A DNA stretch of 64,000 bases from assembly GCA_002682825.1 (NCBI GenBank), contig NOKP01000002.1:1121132-1185131 (forward strand), in the 5' to 3' direction. Position numbers and translations under genes: made by a program. The notes under the pieces are model-generated. The model worked only from the letters and a program-made list of their open reading frames with translations, was not told the DNA's origin and did not search any database. The DNA is from Neonectria sp. B-13 (Eukaryota > Ascomycota > Sordariomycetes > Hypocreales > Nectriaceae). Shown here in pieces: positions 23,225 through 33,429 of the stretch; within the stretch, counting starts at the first letter, position 1; each line of letters opens with the position of its first letter.

Positions 23225-24143
23225 CTACAGGTTGCTGTTGATGAAAGGGCGCAAGTTGCCAACTCTCGCGTAGACTCCAGAAAGGTTGGGCTGGGCACAA
23301 CCCTCACCCCAAGAGACTACACCAATCAATGTCTGACTGGAAGTGTCAATGATGGGACCACCGCTGTCTCCCTGGCACGAATCCTTGCCGCCCTCAATCA
23401 AGCCGGCGCAGAACATGCTGGTAGTGATGGCGGAGGTTCCATACTGAGACCGGCAGGTAGTACGAGAGACAATGGGCACATCGACCTTCCTCAGATCAAC
23501 GGGAGAAGACGTTCCACCGTCCGTAGTAACACCCCTATGTTTCAGGTTAGCCCTGTCTTCAGGCCATGTCCCGTTGGGGTGAAAGATTTCATCAAGGACA
23601 ATACATACCAGCCGGCGACAGTGGCTATGGACCCAGCCGCAGGGTCGGAGCCCGCAGCAGCCAAAGTGGCGTAAGAGACGGTCGAGCTGGTGGGGATCGC
23701 GGTCGACAGCTTCCAGATGGCAACGTCATTGTTGAGGGTGCTCGAGGAGTAGCTGGGATGAATGGTGATACTAGAGACTGAAACGAGAGTGCCTCCACTG
23801 TTGCGCTTCTATGTGGTCGTTAGTTTAGAACTACTCAAAGTTTCCATCGAAGAATGAGGGAGCGTACCTGGCTTCCGGCGCGAACCTGGACATTGGCGGC
23901 GCTCTGACCGCTAGAGCAATGACCGGCAGTCAAGACAGTGTTGGCGTTCAACAAGGTACCGCCGCAAAAGTGGCTGCCCCCGCGTCGTGACAGACTGACA
24001 ATGAAAGGGAAATCGCCGGCGGAAGCCTGTTCGCCGCCAACGATAGCGGTCTCCCAGATATCATCCGTTGGCTGAGGCAGAGCTGCCGCCAGAGAAAAGG
24101 AAGGCATCGCAAGAGCGGCCAGGAGAGCGAGTTTCATTTCCAT
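23225..24143 (-). CDS. Secreted trypsin-like serine protease (S1A)
   Basis: A complete 261-aa trypsin precursor. Exons are 23868-24143, 23609-23808 and 23225-23534. Residues 1-20 are a signal peptide, a short propeptide follows, and mature enzyme starts at I34 (IVGGEQ). The catalytic triad is H75 (TAGHC), D120 (NNDVAIWKL) and S216 (GDSGGP). The specificity Asp at 210 in [11 protein letters not shown] predicts cleavage after Lys/Arg. Cysteines fit the usual disulfides. Intron 2 (GTATGT, TAG) splits a Trp codon. ATG 24143 is first; ATG 24137 two codons later works as well. Secreted trypsins in Hypocreales help degrade host or soil protein. A TATATATA element lies about 100 bp upstream. Confidence 0.97.
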
Positions 24144-24240
24144 TGTGAGTGCTGAGCTGGGATTGTTGACTAGGAGAGAGAGGCAGAAGATGTGCTTGGA
24201 GAGGTGATGATGGATTCTAGATGGTGCAGCTTTTCCTCCT

Positions 24241-24249
24241 TATATATAG
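24241..24249 (-). promoter_or_regulatory. TATA box of the trypsin gene
   Basis: CTATATATA on the minus strand, about 98-105 bp upstream of the trypsin ATG at 24143. Confidence 0.6.
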
Positions 24250-27002
24250 GTGATGGTTCCTCTTGGTGCCAGACTTCAACACTCACCATCCATTCTTCTT
24301 TGCTCCAGACTGGACAATTACTCACCTGCCATTCTAGTGATCCTCCGCGTCCTCAGTGGTCAGGTGCTCAGATAAGGTATTAACGTTATTTTTTAACCCA
24401 TGTCCAAGTGATCGACACGCCAACGCTTGGCAAAGGGCGAAGTGCCTAATCAGGCAAGTCGGTACTCGTGCTGAGATCTGGGGTCCATCCTTGAAAATAA
24501 CTCAAAATAGGCACTGTCGGCTGAGCGGTTCGGCAATCAATCGATTACCAGGAAGGATTCGGCTACACGACTGATCCTGTTACGGGCGCAAAGCCAGAAG
24601 TGTCTCGGAGCCAGTTCGACCTCGCTGAACAACCATCTCGGAAGAAAGGAAGAAAGCTCACGCGTGATGCATACTTTGGCTGAATGCAGGCCGAGCTTAA
24701 CGGCGGTCACACCCTTCACTGCTACGCTAGGCGGGCTCCAAGAGTTTTCTGGTCGATCGAATGTTATATCCTCTGGTCCTCCTTCTGAATCTGGCAATCC
24801 CCACGGAACTTTCGCAATCGGCACTTCGCAACAAAGAACCTTGGAATCTCACCATAGTTCGCATAAAGCCAGCAGCGCCAAGCGTTCTGAAAGACACATC
24901 GGCTAATCAGGATGAGACGTCTCGTCCACAATGCACAGCGCGAGCTGAATCACTACCTCCTTCCAAACTCGCAAAAGTTCTCTCACTAAATAGGAAGATG
25001 TGGAGGTGGGCTCGTATTCCCTCATGCACTCATCCCACCAAATTAACATCTGCTGACATAGCCGAGGGCTCCGTCAACTCCATTTTTGCTATCACCGCCT
25101 GATTTCTGGTGTTTTTCGGCTCGGATATGTCAAGCCATCAACCTTGATGGACAACCCAAGGCGGGGCTGATTTTCCGTGGATATCCGGTTTTCGCCCGCA
25201 TCTTTGACGGTGCTCGATTTCATCGGCCTGTATTCTGGCGTGTGAAAGAATGTTATCATTAACCAATATTCCGATGTGAGATGAAAATGAGGTTGCTGCT
25301 ATAGCATCAACACACTTCGAGCGGGTTAAGAAGATAGCAAAGGGACTAGCCTTCAGGCACAACAACTATCGTCTCAACGGTTCTTAATAAATTTCCGTCT
25401 GCTGAGGAAGCTCCTCAGTATTATCTCATGAACTTCCCGTTTCACGAGATACCATTCACCCTGTTGCCAGCACTGTGCAGCGTCTTGCTCAGATTAGCAA
25501 ACGGTAGGAGGAATCAGTTGCTTGCAATCACTTTTTCTCTGTATTAGATCCATGGAATGCCTCTTACAACCTCTCAGGCGTTTTCCTTCCCCTAGTTTTC
25601 TTGAATGTCTATCACGAGCCCGCGTATGCATGGCAACTCACCGGCTGTTGAGAATTACACGCTTTGAATATCACTGCAGCCGAGATGCAGACTTTGTCGA
25701 ACTATTTCAGTGAAGGTGAGGCATAGAATGATGGAGGTTTAAGATGGCCAAAACATCACTCACGACGCTACATAAGCCTGGACCCTGATCTGAGTAGTAT
25801 TAACATAGAGCGAGTATGTAAGAGCGCGATAACTTCCACATTCCCTGCAATCATTATCACTACCAAAGTGAGTGTCCGCATTTAGACTAAATTTCAACCT
25901 TTATCTTCTTCTTTCAGTCTACCAGAATTAGCCAAGTCGCTCCTTTTCTCCTCAACTCACCTTTAAACTTTTCGACTTTGCACATTCTTCTCCATCACCG
26001 ATCCCAACTAGGTCCTTTTGTTCTCGATCACTCGGTTAGACTGTTCGCTAATATGCCGACAATAGCATCCGAAGTTGACGCGACGATGCTCGCATTTACA
26101 ATTACAAAGCTAAGGCCACAGAGATTACTCTTGAGCTTTCCACGAAGATATTTTCCAGTTTTCATGTCCCCTATTGTCTAAATCAGTTAAGAGACAATCA
26201 ACTACAGGGTAGTTCTAATATGGGGTATCAAAGACTAACAATGGCCGTTCCCCACATCGAGACACAAGCAAAATACATTAATTCTACCGTTGAACACACG
26301 CACATAAATGATCATTTGTCTGCAGGAAACTTGTGCCCAGCTGTTGGCCTGTGAACTTACCCTCTTGGTGAGAGATCATGCATGCACCAGCCACATCAAC
26401 AAGGGTCCCCTGGGAGAACCAAAATGGCAGAGGATGTCGAGAAACAAGAATTTGCACAGTGCCTAAAGTTACCTCTGTAGAGAGGGAGTGTAAGGTTTTG
26501 AAAGATCGAAGTGAGATTCCCATATCCTTGTGGAATGGCGTCATGGTCTATTCCATAAGTTCATTCTGTGACATAAACCAGTTAAGTCAGGGGTGTATAT
26601 TAAGGTTATTGCAATGCCGAGCGATAGCCAATCAACCCATGCTTTATTTCGGCAAACCCCTTGATTGAGAATCGATCGCCATCTATGCAAACTCCCATTC
26701 GTGCAACATCATGTGCAACAAAGTTCCGAATTAACCGTAACAGGCAGTAAAGCCGTTTGTCTTGCAGTGAATTATACATCGGTAATCATAACGTCGCAGC
26801 AAGGGCGGGATTCGGCCCTCATGAACAGGCTAAACTCCGTTAATCCCAGCATATTGCGTAGTTGATTAGAAAGCCATCAGCGGGATGAACCAGCAGTGCG
26901 GGCACTCGCAATTCTTAAAGGCCATCATCGATTTGGAAATCGAGAATCCTTTAACTATTTCCACCCATACTTAGCGACCTGCCTTCCAAGCGTAAGGTCA
27001 CG
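24250..27002. other. Long intergenic region
   Basis: No recognisable gene. An open plus-strand stretch at about 26078-26350 (DDARIYNYKAKATEITLELS onward) has no start or domain I know. The region ends with the leader of the dienelactone hydrolase gene. Confidence 0.45.
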
Positions 27003-27961
27003 ATGCATTTCACAAGTGCGCTTCTTGGTTTTTATAGCCTCTTCGCTACCGCGGCCGCGTATGGTCAGCTGGACTCAGGCATCATTAAGCACGATGGAAA
27101 GCCAATTGGCAAGGTAATTGAATACGACGGAGGTATGCCAACGACAGCTGGGTTATTTCGCAATGGCCTGCTTCTAATGCGTGCTAGTCACCTTGTACAT
27201 CAGCAAACCCAAGCAGCGCATCAAGAGAGACACAGCTGTTCTATATCTAACGGATGTCTTTGGCCTCCCACTTCTGCAGAACAAACTGTATGTTGCTCTC
27301 GCGTCCTCAAACGATTTAACCTAGAGCTAAGCTATATATTATTACGCAGGCTTGCCGACAGCTTTGCTCGTGCAGGATTCGTCACCATCACGCCAGATAT
27401 TCTTAATGGCGACCCGGCGCCACACGACATTGACTTCGATGCGGGCGAGTACCTGAGTAGGCATACCCCAGAGAACACTGATCCTGTTGTTGAGAAGACT
27501 ATCGACTACATCCATAATAAGCTTGGAATCAAGAAGATTGCGGTAACTGGATATTGCTTCGGCGGGAGATACGCCTTCCGCTTCCTGGCAGAGGGCAAGG
27601 GAGCAGACGTGGGATTCGCAGCTCACCCGAGTCTGCTGCAAGATAGCGAGATTCTTGCTATCGACGGTCCCGCTAGCATTGCTGCAGCTGGTAGGTCATG
27701 ATCTTGAAGCCACTGTGGGGCCACTTGCAGATGGACAGATTGCGCTAACGAATGGATTTAGAGGTCGATACCCTGCTGAATGCAACACGCCGGTCGGAGA
27801 TTGAGGCTCTGCTTGGCGAGACGCCGCAGCCATTCCAGGTTAACTTATACTCCGGAACATCTCACGGGTTTGGCGTCCGCGCCAACGTGTCCGATCCGGA
27901 ACAGAAGTTCGGCAAGGAGGCAGCTTTTTGGCAGGCGGTCCAGTGGTTCAGTACCTGGTAA
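27003..27961 (+). CDS. Secreted dienelactone hydrolase family protein
   Basis: An alpha/beta hydrolase of the DLH family (PF01738), 256 aa. Exons are 27003-27132, 27188-27287, 27350-27690 and 27762-27961. Introns carry GTATGC, GTATGT and GTAGGT donors. The N-terminal MHFTSALLGFYSLFATAAA is a signal peptide, unusual for cytosolic DLH enzymes but seen in fungal paralogues. The nucleophile is Cys146 in GYCFGGRYAF; the acid is probably the Asp in AAEVDTLL, made across the third splice; the base is the His in SGTSHGFGVR. DLHs open cyclic esters such as dienelactone; here the substrate is unknown and extracellular action is inferred. Confidence 0.92.
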
Positions 27962-28104
27962 GAGTTGAGTGATCGAGCTTCACAGCATGAGCCAGAAAAT
28001 GGACGTTGTGTGTGATGATCTGCCCGCCCATAAGCGGATTATTCTCAAACTGCCTGTGTCAATGTCCAGTCCACAATGCTATCTATCTTGCCACAGTCGT
28101 TTCT

Positions 28105-28690
28105 AAAAGAATCCCGCAACCATAGTGAGCATAGTAAATTTCGATACTCTCCCACGTCACTAAAGTAGCAAACGGTCCTCTTAAGCAAGTCCAGAATTTC
28201 GACTATAAGGTCGAGACTGAAGAGCACGTCCACTTCACAAACATTCCCAGCAGTTCAGCCTACCTAGATATCTCATGTCCAACTATGTTACCTTCAAGAT
28301 GCTGCGGAAGGGATAATATAGCGTCTACGGCCTTGCGTACCCGGTGGGCGCTGAAGCCAAGTTCCAGCTGATTGCCGCGTCCGCCGACACTGCTCAGTTT
28401 TCAACTGCACGCTGATTTTCTCGCATCCTGTGACGTGAAGTCACTCTCACAATGATCTAGGTAAATAAGCTCTTGCAGCATCTAAGAACCGCGAGAATTT
28501 TCTTGGCAAGCAGATCGTAGCTGCCGCGGGATCCTTCTTGTACAGAAGCATGGACGAGAGCTACAAGCTGCTGGCTGAGGAAGCCCTTTCTGTGACAACT
28601 TGGTCCAGCTTCCTTGAGGAGAATAGGGCTGCTTTCAAAGATACGGATAGAGAATCAAGATGTCATACTTTAACACGGGGATTGCCTAAT
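28105..28690 (+). pseudogene. NmrA-like family pseudogene
   Basis: The C-terminal half of an NmrA/HSCARG-like NAD(P)-binding regulator is readable in shifting frames. KQVQNFDYKVETEEHVHF and NIPSSSAYLD (about 28175-28270) are followed by SNYVTFKMLRKG-stop-YSVYGLAYPVG, KFQLIAASADT (28340-28395), and SKNRENFLGKQIVAAAGSF (about 28470-28540). Stops and frame changes separate the pieces and no Rossmann start remains. It differs from the intact NmrA-like gene at 43760, so it is not a recent copy of it. Confidence 0.7.
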
Positions 28691-28735
28691 TTGAATGCAT
28701 TATATCTCGCGAGGGCTTGAAATCGTAGTGTTAAA

Positions 28736-29360
28736 AGAACACTTGTCCAGGCTCTACACGCTTCTGACTTGTGATATTCCGCTCCCCTTGCAACGACTCA
28801 CTCATACCCGACCGCCGTTGAATGCTCTATCTGGGCCAACCTTAAAAAACTAGACTCGGTCCATTTAGCCAGGTTCCCTTCCCCTTATTTCGATTCTTGA
28901 TACTATCGTCATTCTCGATGTCCGACAAATGTCGAGTTCATGCCGAATGTGGAAACATCGAAACCCAAGTTACCGACTTTAGCATGGGTTACTATCGAGA
29001 TATAATTTTGAATATGAGGAGAAATTTTATTATCTTTATCATTTCAGAACTCTGTTAAACTTTTGACCTCCTCTGGGCTGTAGAGATGTCCTCTCCTAGC
29101 CACTCCCATTATTCTATGAATATTCAACCTCAGCCACCGTTGAATATGTATTTGAACCCCTGAACAGACCATCTCAGACTACAACGGAAATTCAGGTACA
29201 AAATTTCGTTAGGATTAATTGCCTATTCATCCACCTTCCAAGCGGCGGGTCCCTCCCATTAGGTACAGTGAGTTCCTCCTCCAGACTCAGGCCTATCGTG
29301 GTTTCATGCTCTAGTTCGCATTTCGGCCGCCCAGAAGAAAAAAAAACAAGTCCTCCGTGT
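28736..29360. other. Intergenic region
   Basis: A/T-rich; nothing recognised. Confidence 0.5.
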
Positions 29361-30086
29361 TTACACAATCTTGATCACAATTTCCCCTTCTCCCTCTGGG
29401 CTTTCAAACCCCTCCCAGTACATCTTAAAAGTCTCTTCGTCAACATCAAACGCCGAATCCCCGTCTCGGCCTCTATCTGCCACATCTAGAGCATCTCTTT
29501 GAGCTCTCCGCTCTCCAATGCGCCTCCACAGAACCTTACGGTCTACTTCAAGAAAAACAAGGACCCATCGGCCACCGTTTTGCTTCACGAGGCTCTTGAA
29601 CTCATCCCGGTAATCTTTGCTGTAGAAGGAGAGATCCAATATCACGTCCCGCTGCTTCTTTTGTAGCACACGTACTAGTTCAGCTACGAGAAGGTCCTTT
29701 GCCTCATCTTGATAAGCAGAGTACCGACCTACGGGATAGTCGATAGCGTAGAGACCATGTGCTTCATATACCAGGGCATCGATTGACAGTCTACTGAAGC
29801 TCGGTAACCGGGTGAGCACAGCTTTGGCAAGGGTTGACTTCCCGGCGCCTGCATATCGAGAGGTCAGCGAATGGAACTTTCCTTTGCGTCTTTATTGTTG
29901 ATTGATCGTTCAACCGTGTTAGTCACCTTACCTGAGATGCCACAGGTCATTATAACAACCGGGCGTGGATCTTGGCCGGTCCGATTGATGTGGGGTAAGA
30001 TCTCCCAATTAGCAAGAAGACGCCGTGGCTGATGCTATATCGCCTACATAGTCTAGAGCGACACGGTCCTCGGCTGGCGTTGACAT
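29361..30086 (-). pseudogene. AAA_33-type P-loop kinase, one apparent frameshift near the N-terminus
   Basis: A small ATP-binding kinase-like protein (AAA_33/zeta-like P-loop family; substrate unknown). The main exon is 29361-29848; an 83-bp intron (29931-29849, GTAAGG...CAG) joins it to VVIMTCGIS, forming the Walker A motif GISGAGKST across the splice. Further parts are LSIDALVYEAHGLYAIDYP, a DVILDLSFYSKDYRD strand, and an Arg-rich RRIGERRAQRDALD lid. A likely start, ATG 30086 (MSTPAEDRVALD) in good context, runs into a stop near 30011. The conserved ANWEILPHIN that follows is one base out of frame; removing one T near 30014-30020 would join them. Either the gene is freshly broken, or translation begins at the internal ATG just before the P-loop (MTCGISGAG), or the base is an assembly error. 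Confidence 0.65.
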
Positions 30087-30219
30087 TTTTGTCGTTTTTT
30101 TCAAGGCGTCGCGGATGATCAAAGAGTCCGACAGAGTTGGAAGGGAGAAAGGCCGAGATCCTTCGGTCACGTCCAGTGGTGACAACGGATGCGAGGTATG
30201 TGACTCATCCGGCATTGCT

Positions 30220-30700
30220 CACATGTCCATAATCGGGAGAGCAATAACGTCAGCATTGACTTGCGGCGGGCTGCTGGAGATCAACCCCAACAAATTTGCC
30301 TCACAGCTCCAAACCCAGGTGTTAATGATGATCCTCAACTGATATATGCTGCAGGGCTTACTAGGGGGAGCGTTGGATGACACCGGGATCAGCGATGATT
30401 ATTTGGTGATTCCAAATTGGAGCTGGGGTGCTTGGAAAGGCCCTATCGTGAGTTCTGGTACAAATAGGTTTCGGCCGCTTTATGATTTTGTGCTCCAAGA
30501 CCTCTAGGAAATGGGAACTTCGGTCACATTTTTCTATGCCCAGTCTAATGGAAAGGCAAGGGCGCTGGATTCACATTGTGCGCGGTTCTGGAAGAGGGAG
30601 GAAGATGATACTGGGGACCAAGACTCGACAAAGGTTACCATGTTGCCCAATATTATTTTCTTGACGTATCCCCTTCCACTCTGGGCATGATGCTTTAAAT
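30220..30700 (+). other. Coding-like remnant, family not recognised
   Basis: Plus-strand segments read as protein: IIGRAITSALTCGGLLEINP (about 30230-30320), then after an intron-like GTGTTA...TGCAG gap GALDDTGISDDYLVIPNWSW, and after one TAG stop EMGTSVTFFYAQSNGKARAL to about 30690. One stop and no clear start argue for a relic. I cannot name the family. Confidence 0.25.
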
Positions 30701-31253
30701 TGAAGAAAATGTGTTCGGGGCATAGTCTTCAAGTTGTGGGCTATGGCGTTGAGTTGCTCTACTTGGCTCATTTTGACAACTCGGGGGAAATCGAATCGGA
30801 AAGAAGTTCTGAACAGCAATAAGATGCCGGTAATGAATCTAACTACAAATCATGGACAAGCGTTTTGGTACTTATATCTATCGCATTAAATCATCCCCAG
30901 GCGATCGATCTCCAGTTTCATCCGAGCTGGTCCGGCTCATTTTTAATGCTCGCTTCAACCGTGTGGAGGTCTCAACAGGACTCGCTCGATTCTTTATCCG
31001 ACTCTTCTGAGAAACTTTGGTCACGCTTAGACAACCAACTTGGAAGACTCCATCAGGCTGTTTTGCCAGTCTTTGGACCAGCAGCCCGACAAATATTGGT
31101 CCGAAACCCTCGAGCATTTTCCTTTGCATTTTAACGATTGGCGACGTAATTTAAAGGCTCTTTATGCAGAAACTTCATCTCAAGAAGCTTAGGCTACACA
31201 CTGTACCTCTGCTTTAACGGTGTCATGCCAAGCCTAAACGGTCTCCTCGAAGT
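30701..31253. other. Intergenic region
   Basis: Both strands have short open frames at 30850-31135 (for instance ATG 30852, MDKRFGTYIYRIKSSPGD) without recognisable domains. Otherwise nothing. Confidence 0.4.
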
Positions 31254-32330
31254 TCAGGCACCCTGCTCAAATGACAGAATCTCGTCGACAAATCCAAGAG
31301 CCTTAGTGTAAGCCTCAACCGAACCCTTCCATGGCTTCGGAGGGAATCCAGAGCCAAATTCGTGAAGACCGTGGGGCCCGTTTTCTACGGGAAACAACTC
31401 CGTACGCACACCGAGCTCCTTAAGTTGCTTGTGGTGATCCACGCTTTCCTGTGTAAGCACGACCTCGTCGGCCGTACCGTGGACGAAAACGGACGGGGGG
31501 TAATCTTTGGTGACAAAGAGCTGTAGAAAGGCTGGCTTGACCTCTTCAGGAAGCGCCGCGGCTCTTTGTGAGTACTCCAACGCGTCGAGCTGAGCACCTA
31601 AGCCAGGGCGACCCAAGTTGCCGTCAAGAAACGTCCCATCCAGCTCCCAGCGAACGGTCAGTGCAAAGCGACCTGTGCCCATCTTTCCTTCTACAAAGTC
31701 ATCGCTGACTACCGTCTTGTCGGCGAGGATCTCAGGAACGCGGTCGAGATCGACAAACTTGGCGATACTCGTCGGAGGTCGAGCTCTAGTCCAGTGATCC
31801 AGGAGCCAATTACCGCCTGTACCAAAACCCGTCAGGAGAGCAGCCGGCTTGGGCTCAGCATAGACACATGCTGCGCGAGCAGAGTACGCACCGGCAGAGA
31901 ATCCCGTCACGACAATGCGGGCCGTGTCGACAGAAACAGATTCCGGAAGTGCATTTGCAAAAGCCTGGCCCGCGAGAAACTTGAAAAGTGCCTTTGCATC
32001 ATCGATCTGATCCAGCGCCGTGCACGGATGGCAGAGCCGATAGTCTGCTGAAATAAATATGTAGCCCCTCTTTTGGCAATGATCTTTGCGTGTTAGAGTG
32101 GCCCTTGAATCCTAAAGGCTGAATTATTGACAGCTTACCAAACAATCAGCGTGGGAACTGTCCATCCCGTCGAGAACCAGCGGTCATACCACCACCGTGA
32201 TAGTAGATGACAGTGGGCAAGATCCCATTCGCTTTGGGGGGTAAGTAGTAGTCAAGCTTGATTTCGTGATTCCGACAACACTGTAAACCAGCGTCTGACC
32301 TCCTTCAGGTAGGATAGGTGGTGAAGGCAT
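31254..32330 (-). pseudogene. Alpha/beta hydrolase (esterase/lipase-like) pseudogene
   Basis: The C-terminal 218-codon frame is intact: nucleophile elbow GFSAGAY, a PPSVFVHGTADEVV Asp strand and NGPHGLHEF with the catalytic His. Upstream, RGYIFISADYRLCHPCTALD and, before a 55-bp intron, YYHGGGMTAGSRRDGQFP give the HGGG oxyanion motif. The latter frame then reads Arg-stop-Leu-Phe, where homologues would have FPRWLFD: a TGG to TGA nonsense change near 32147. A second lesion is a one-base frameshift near 32275 between the start ATG 32330 (MPSPPILPEGGQTLVYSV) and NHEIKLDYYLPP. Two independent lesions make this a pseudogene. It lies upstream on the same strand as the phenolic acid decarboxylase's 3' end. 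Confidence 0.8.
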
Positions 32331-32898
32331 CTTGATTTATGAATTAGACAAAGGCGCGTTGGGGAGCTAGTGGGAGATGCTTGATTGAGGTTGATTCAGT
32401 GCGGGGTGAGGAGTTAGGTAGGCACCAAAACGTATGTACGTGCTGACTAACAGGCCTTTTGAGTTTCCTCACAGTATAGTTACTTACCGAAGGAACTGCC
32501 GGTTGCCGCGTGTACAGATCTCCGAAACTTCAAGCAAAATCACACCAAAATCCACCTGCTTTACTTGTCCGTGACTCACAGTCTCACACAGCTCCATTCT
32601 GACCAATCATAAACATCACAATGACGAAGGGGGAAAACAGTTGGCGAGTTGTCTGTCACTAGGTTCGTTCCTGCAGAAATGGCCTCTAGAGGAGGTATTG
32701 GCTGACAACAGAGAGGACAACTCAGAACGGAGCTCTATGACAGCTCTTGACGTAGCTGTTGCACTGGTAGGTGGTGTGTGGCTTGAGGTTCACATGGAGA
32801 AAGGATCATATGGAAATGCATAAACGCCAAGTTGCGGTGAGTACTGAACAGGAACACTATGCTTGAACAAAAGGATCAAAAAGCAGAAATGTGTCATA
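32331..32898. other. Intergenic region
   Basis: Nothing beyond the relic's upstream flank and the decarboxylase 3' flank. Confidence 0.5.
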
Positions 32899-33429
32899 CT
32901 ATAATGTGATGGCGTCAGGTTCAATTGGCTCCAAGCCTCCCTTCCCCTTGAATGTTTCAACAATCTGCGCCTGCTCAACCAACATGAAACGATCTGTTTG
33001 CTTTCCGTGTGTTGCCAGAGTTCGCCATCGGTCAAAGTCTTCTGGGTTTCTCTTGTCGCCGTGGGCATCAACGGGATTCTCCCAATGCCCCTTCGAAAAG
33101 CTCAGAAGCCCACTGATTGTTCCTTTCGTAATGTCGTAGACAAGTGAAACCACAGTTCCCGTTTCTTCCAGCCAGCTAACTTGCCACAACTCTCCTGCCC
33201 GGATGCACTGATACGCGGCAGTCTGGTAGTTGATGCGACCGGCCATGGGGCCACCGTGAATAGCGTAGACGACACGGTCGTGTGAGAAGAACCAGATTTC
33301 ATAGCGCCATTTCTCGGGGTTTCCCTCAGCGTCGCGGGCGTCGTAGTCGTAAATTAGGTGAGTGTCTTTGATATCTTTGTCGAATGACGGGTCGAGGGGC
33401 GTGTTGACTTGATAAGTGGGGAGCTGCAT
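32899..33429 (-). CDS. Phenolic acid decarboxylase (PadC family)
   Basis: A single-exon 176-aa enzyme of the cofactor-free phenolic acid decarboxylase family, a lipocalin-like beta barrel that turns p-coumaric, caffeic or ferulic acid into vinylphenols plus CO2, probably in the cytosol. The catalytic residues of the bacterial enzymes are all present: Tyr27 and Tyr29 (LIYDYD), Arg65 (MAGRIN) and Glu88 (SWLEETG). The HGGPMAGR loop and KGTISGLLSFSKGHWENP are family features. A 10-residue DARDAEGNPE insertion separates the first two strands. The length matches bacterial PadC (about 160-180 aa). No intron and close similarity to bacterial proteins are compatible with an old transfer, but the family is common in fungi. 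Confidence 0.93.
   Translation of the reverse strand: MQLPTYQVNTPLDPSFDKDIKDTHLIYDYDARDAEGNPEKWRYEIWFFSHDRVVYAIHGGPMAGRINYQTAAYQCIRAGELWQVSWLEETGTVVSLVYDITKGTISGLLSFSKGHWENPVDAHGDKRNPEDFDRWRTLATHGKQTDRFMLVEQAQIVETFKGKGGLEPIEPDAITL

Noticed and set aside
26078..26350. Open plus-strand frame
   Set aside because: No start, splice or recognisable family; an open frame of about 90 codons can occur by chance here.
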